From Alphaproteobacteria bacterium (lineage in GTDB: Bacteria > Pseudomonadota > Alphaproteobacteria > Caulobacterales > Maricaulaceae), in assembly GCA_018222865.1 (NCBI GenBank), contig JAAEZM010000001.1, forward strand, positions 187,457 to 251,456: 64,000 bases of DNA. The letters run 5' to 3'. Made by a program: the position numbers and the translations under genes. Under the pieces are notes generated by a model. The model was not told where the DNA came from. It was given only the letters and a program-made list of their open reading frames with translations, and ran no database searches. Of the stretch, positions 62,596-64,000 are shown piece after piece. Positions within the stretch are counted from its first letter, which is position 1; each line of letters begins with the position of its first letter.

Positions 62596-63510
62596 CTACT
62601 CGCCGCGCAGGCGGCTCATTTCTGCTTCCAGTGAACGAATGCGCTCATGCAAAGCCCGTTCGCGCTTTTTCTCTGGCGAACTCAGGGCCTGGGCCAAAGC
62701 CTGGAGCTCTGACTGTGTTTTGATCCAGCGCCGCCAAAGGAAGAAAATCTTGGGTCCATCGACGAGATAGCGTTTCCACATGCGCCGAGGTTCTTGCACC
62801 AGGCGATGCAGCCACTCCAGGCGTGCACGCTGCATCCAAAGCGGAGCCCGCTGGGCTTTCCCGCCCAGGAAATCGAGCGAGGCCCCCACGCACAGGCCGA
62901 CACCAGTGCAGTCCCCGCGATCCAGGCAGGCTTCGGCGACCAGCTCCTGCTGGGGCGAGCCCACACAGATGAAGACGAAGCGCGCGGGATTATCGGCGAC
63001 AAACCGCGCACATTCCGCGATGGCCTCTGCGTTGTGACGCAATCCCATTGGCGGTTCATGCCACCGCACATCAGTCAGGCCGTAGCGGGCTCTTACCGCC
63101 TCAACAACTTCCGCCGTCGCACCGATAACCGTCACGGTTTCATCCGCCTGGATATGATTTTCGAACAGGCGCTGTGTCAGATCCGACCCTGGGGCGATAT
63201 CAATCTTCTCGCCAGAGACCCGACCCAGAAGTTCCAGTACGCGGCTATCGCAAACCGTCAGCCAGGCTTGGGCGTAGAGCCGCGCCAGAACAGTATCACT
63301 CTCCAGGCGAACGAGGTGATCCACATTCGGCGTTACGATAAAGGCGAAAGGGGATGCCGGATCGCGTTCGCTGACGCGGCGCTCGGCAACATCCAATCCA
63401 ATCTTGTCGAAGGCCGAATTGAGAAACCAGACATGGCGCGATCCGCTACGACGTTCCTGTCGCGGCGCATCAACTGCCTCATTCCCGTTCAGCTGCGATA
63501 GATCGACCAT
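62596..63510 (-). CDS. WecG/TagA/CpsF-family glycosyltransferase (GT26)
   Basis: A transferase that adds a second sugar to an undecaprenyl-linked primer. The 304 residues contain TPNVDHLVRLESDTVLARLY, VCDSRVLELLGR, GSDLTQRLFE, VFICVGSPQQELVAEA and GVGLCVGASLDFLGGKAQRAPLW-like segments, with RLEWLHRLVQEPRRMWKRYL at the end, all diagnostic of GT26. A coiled-coil tail of about 45 residues is additional. HfsJ, the GT26 of holdfast synthesis in Caulobacter, is the closest functional candidate; no other hfs genes lie in the window. Confidence 0.9.
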   Translation of the reverse strand: MVDLSQLNGNEAVDAPRQERRSGSRHVWFLNSAFDKIGLDVAERRVSERDPASPFAFIVTPNVDHLVRLESDTVLARLYAQAWLTVCDSRVLELLGRVSGEKIDIAPGSDLTQRLFENHIQADETVTVIGATAEVVEAVRARYGLTDVRWHEPPMGLRHNAEAIAECARFVADNPARFVFICVGSPQQELVAEACLDRGDCTGVGLCVGASLDFLGGKAQRAPLWMQRARLEWLHRLVQEPRRMWKRYLVDGPKIFFLWRRWIKTQSELQALAQALSSPEKKRERALHERIRSLEAEMSRLRGE

Positions 63511-63681
63511 GCCTTCTCCGTGCCATTTCGCGCCAGAAGCGAACTTTTCGGTAAGGGCACTGCAATCTTCACGCCGGTTTTTCTGCGTTAGGGTGCATCC
63601 AAATCCCGGGCCAGCGGCATCTAGCCGGTATGAGGGGATGGGTGGGCGATTACGCCACCTGCGGGAAGAGAGGTCAGCTTG

Positions 63682-63909
63682 ATGTTAGTGAAACCATTGC
63701 TCATTGCTGGGACTTTATCTGCGATATCGGCTACGCCGATGGTTCTGACAGGCGTGTTCGACGTCCCGGTACGCATGTCCGTGGGTCCGATCGCAGCCGT
63801 TTTCGAGCCCGATAATCCGGTAGATCTCGACCTGAATGCTCAATGCATGCAGGAAGGATGTCCCATCTTGTCCGTTGAGGTTGGTGACAGCCTGCGGCTG
63901 GATATCTGA
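63682..63909 (+). CDS. Small exported protein of unknown function
   Basis: A 75-residue product with a probable signal peptide (LVKPLLIAGTLSAISATPMV) and a mature part of about 50 residues. The mature part holds two cysteines (QCMQEGCP) that could form a disulfide and many acidic residues. AGAGG lies about eight bases before the ATG at 63682; a TTG one codon earlier is less likely. Not recognised as a known family. Confidence 0.5.
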   Translation: MLVKPLLIAGTLSAISATPMVLTGVFDVPVRMSVGPIAAVFEPDNPVDLDLNAQCMQEGCPILSVEVGDSLRLDI

Positions 63910-63916
63910 TCCGGCC

Positions 63917-64000
63917 TTATCCGCCGCGCCGGGCGCGACGCTCGGCGAAACGCTGTGGACGAAACACCTCGATCGCACCCCGCTCCAGCGGCAGGGGTTC
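63917..64000 (-). CDS. C-terminal end of an unidentified gene
   Basis: An open frame enters from the right edge and ends with a stop at 63917-63919. Its 27 visible residues finish FAERRARRGG, a basic tail. The ending does not identify the family. It converges on the small exported protein gene. Confidence 0.4.
   Translation of the reverse strand, partial: EPLPLERGAIEVFRPQRFAERRARRGG

Noticed and set aside
1..64000. CRISPR array, prophage or complete insertion sequence
   Set aside because: No regularly spaced repeats, integrase, transposase or phage structural genes were seen on either strand.

Overview
The window is a stretch of chromosome from an alphaproteobacterium, most likely a stalked or prosthecate relative of Caulobacter (Caulobacterales, Maricaulales or Hyphomonadaceae). 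This rests on a CpdR-type response regulator beside an N-formylglutamate amidohydrolase and tRNA-Val, a WecG/TagA-type transferase of the sort used in holdfast synthesis, dense gene packing with many ATGA overlaps, and generally GC-rich codon use. I ran no search or computation; family calls come from reading motifs.

Layout. 1-1561: sulfate activation (cysN, partial, and cysD). 1.7-15.4 kb: a visibly more AT-rich island with kdsA, a Kdo-8-P pathway isomerase (kdsD/kpsF), a GT8-like transferase, two giant divergent modular proteins (about 1099 and 1586 aa) built from internally repeated units and GT-B-like domains, an ABC-exporter-like membrane protein with a decayed ATPase, and a shortened HU-like protein. 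15.5-27 kb: a set sufficient for CMP-legionaminic-acid-type nonulosonate synthesis by the GDP-sugar route (PtmE-like guanylyltransferase, LegB, LegC, LegH, LegG, LegI, LegF homologues). It also holds two Gfo/Idh-type oxidoreductases, a GT2 and an unusual membrane-anchored MAF-like protein containing a G9 tract. 27-41 kb: precursor sugar genes (WbpE-like aminotransferase, glmS, manB/pgm, ugd, glmM, galU, a UDP-GlcA 4-epimerase, rmlA, rmlC, rmlB, rmlD) with one membrane acyltransferase. 41-47.8 kb: a type I secretion operon (PrtD-like ABC protein, HlyD-like adaptor, large cadherin-like/M10 metalloprotease). 48-55 kb: housekeeping genes (gpmA, a RibD deaminase-only protein, a pentapeptide-repeat protein, hsp20 behind a ROSE-like RNA thermometer, an exported methyltransferase-like lipoprotein, hisN-like phosphatase, XRE regulator, N-formylglutamate amidohydrolase). 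55.3-64 kb: cpdR, tRNA-Val, a pair of dispersed palindromic repeats around a small membrane gene, Mrp/ApbC, a cobalamin-riboswitch-controlled btuBFCD operon, a GT26 gene and a small exported protein.

How it fits together. The 2-41 kb region is an almost continuous surface-glycan locus: GlcN-6-P, GlcN-1-P, UDP-Glc, UDP-GlcA/GalA, dTDP-Rha, Kdo and a CMP-nonulosonate can all be made from genes here, and several transferases are encoded. No capsule export genes (KpsM/T/E/D, Wza/Wzc) and no Wzx/Wzy were seen, so export must be encoded elsewhere or by unrecognised proteins. The most unusual material is the island at 2.8-15.4 kb and the MAF-like gene at 16.5 kb.
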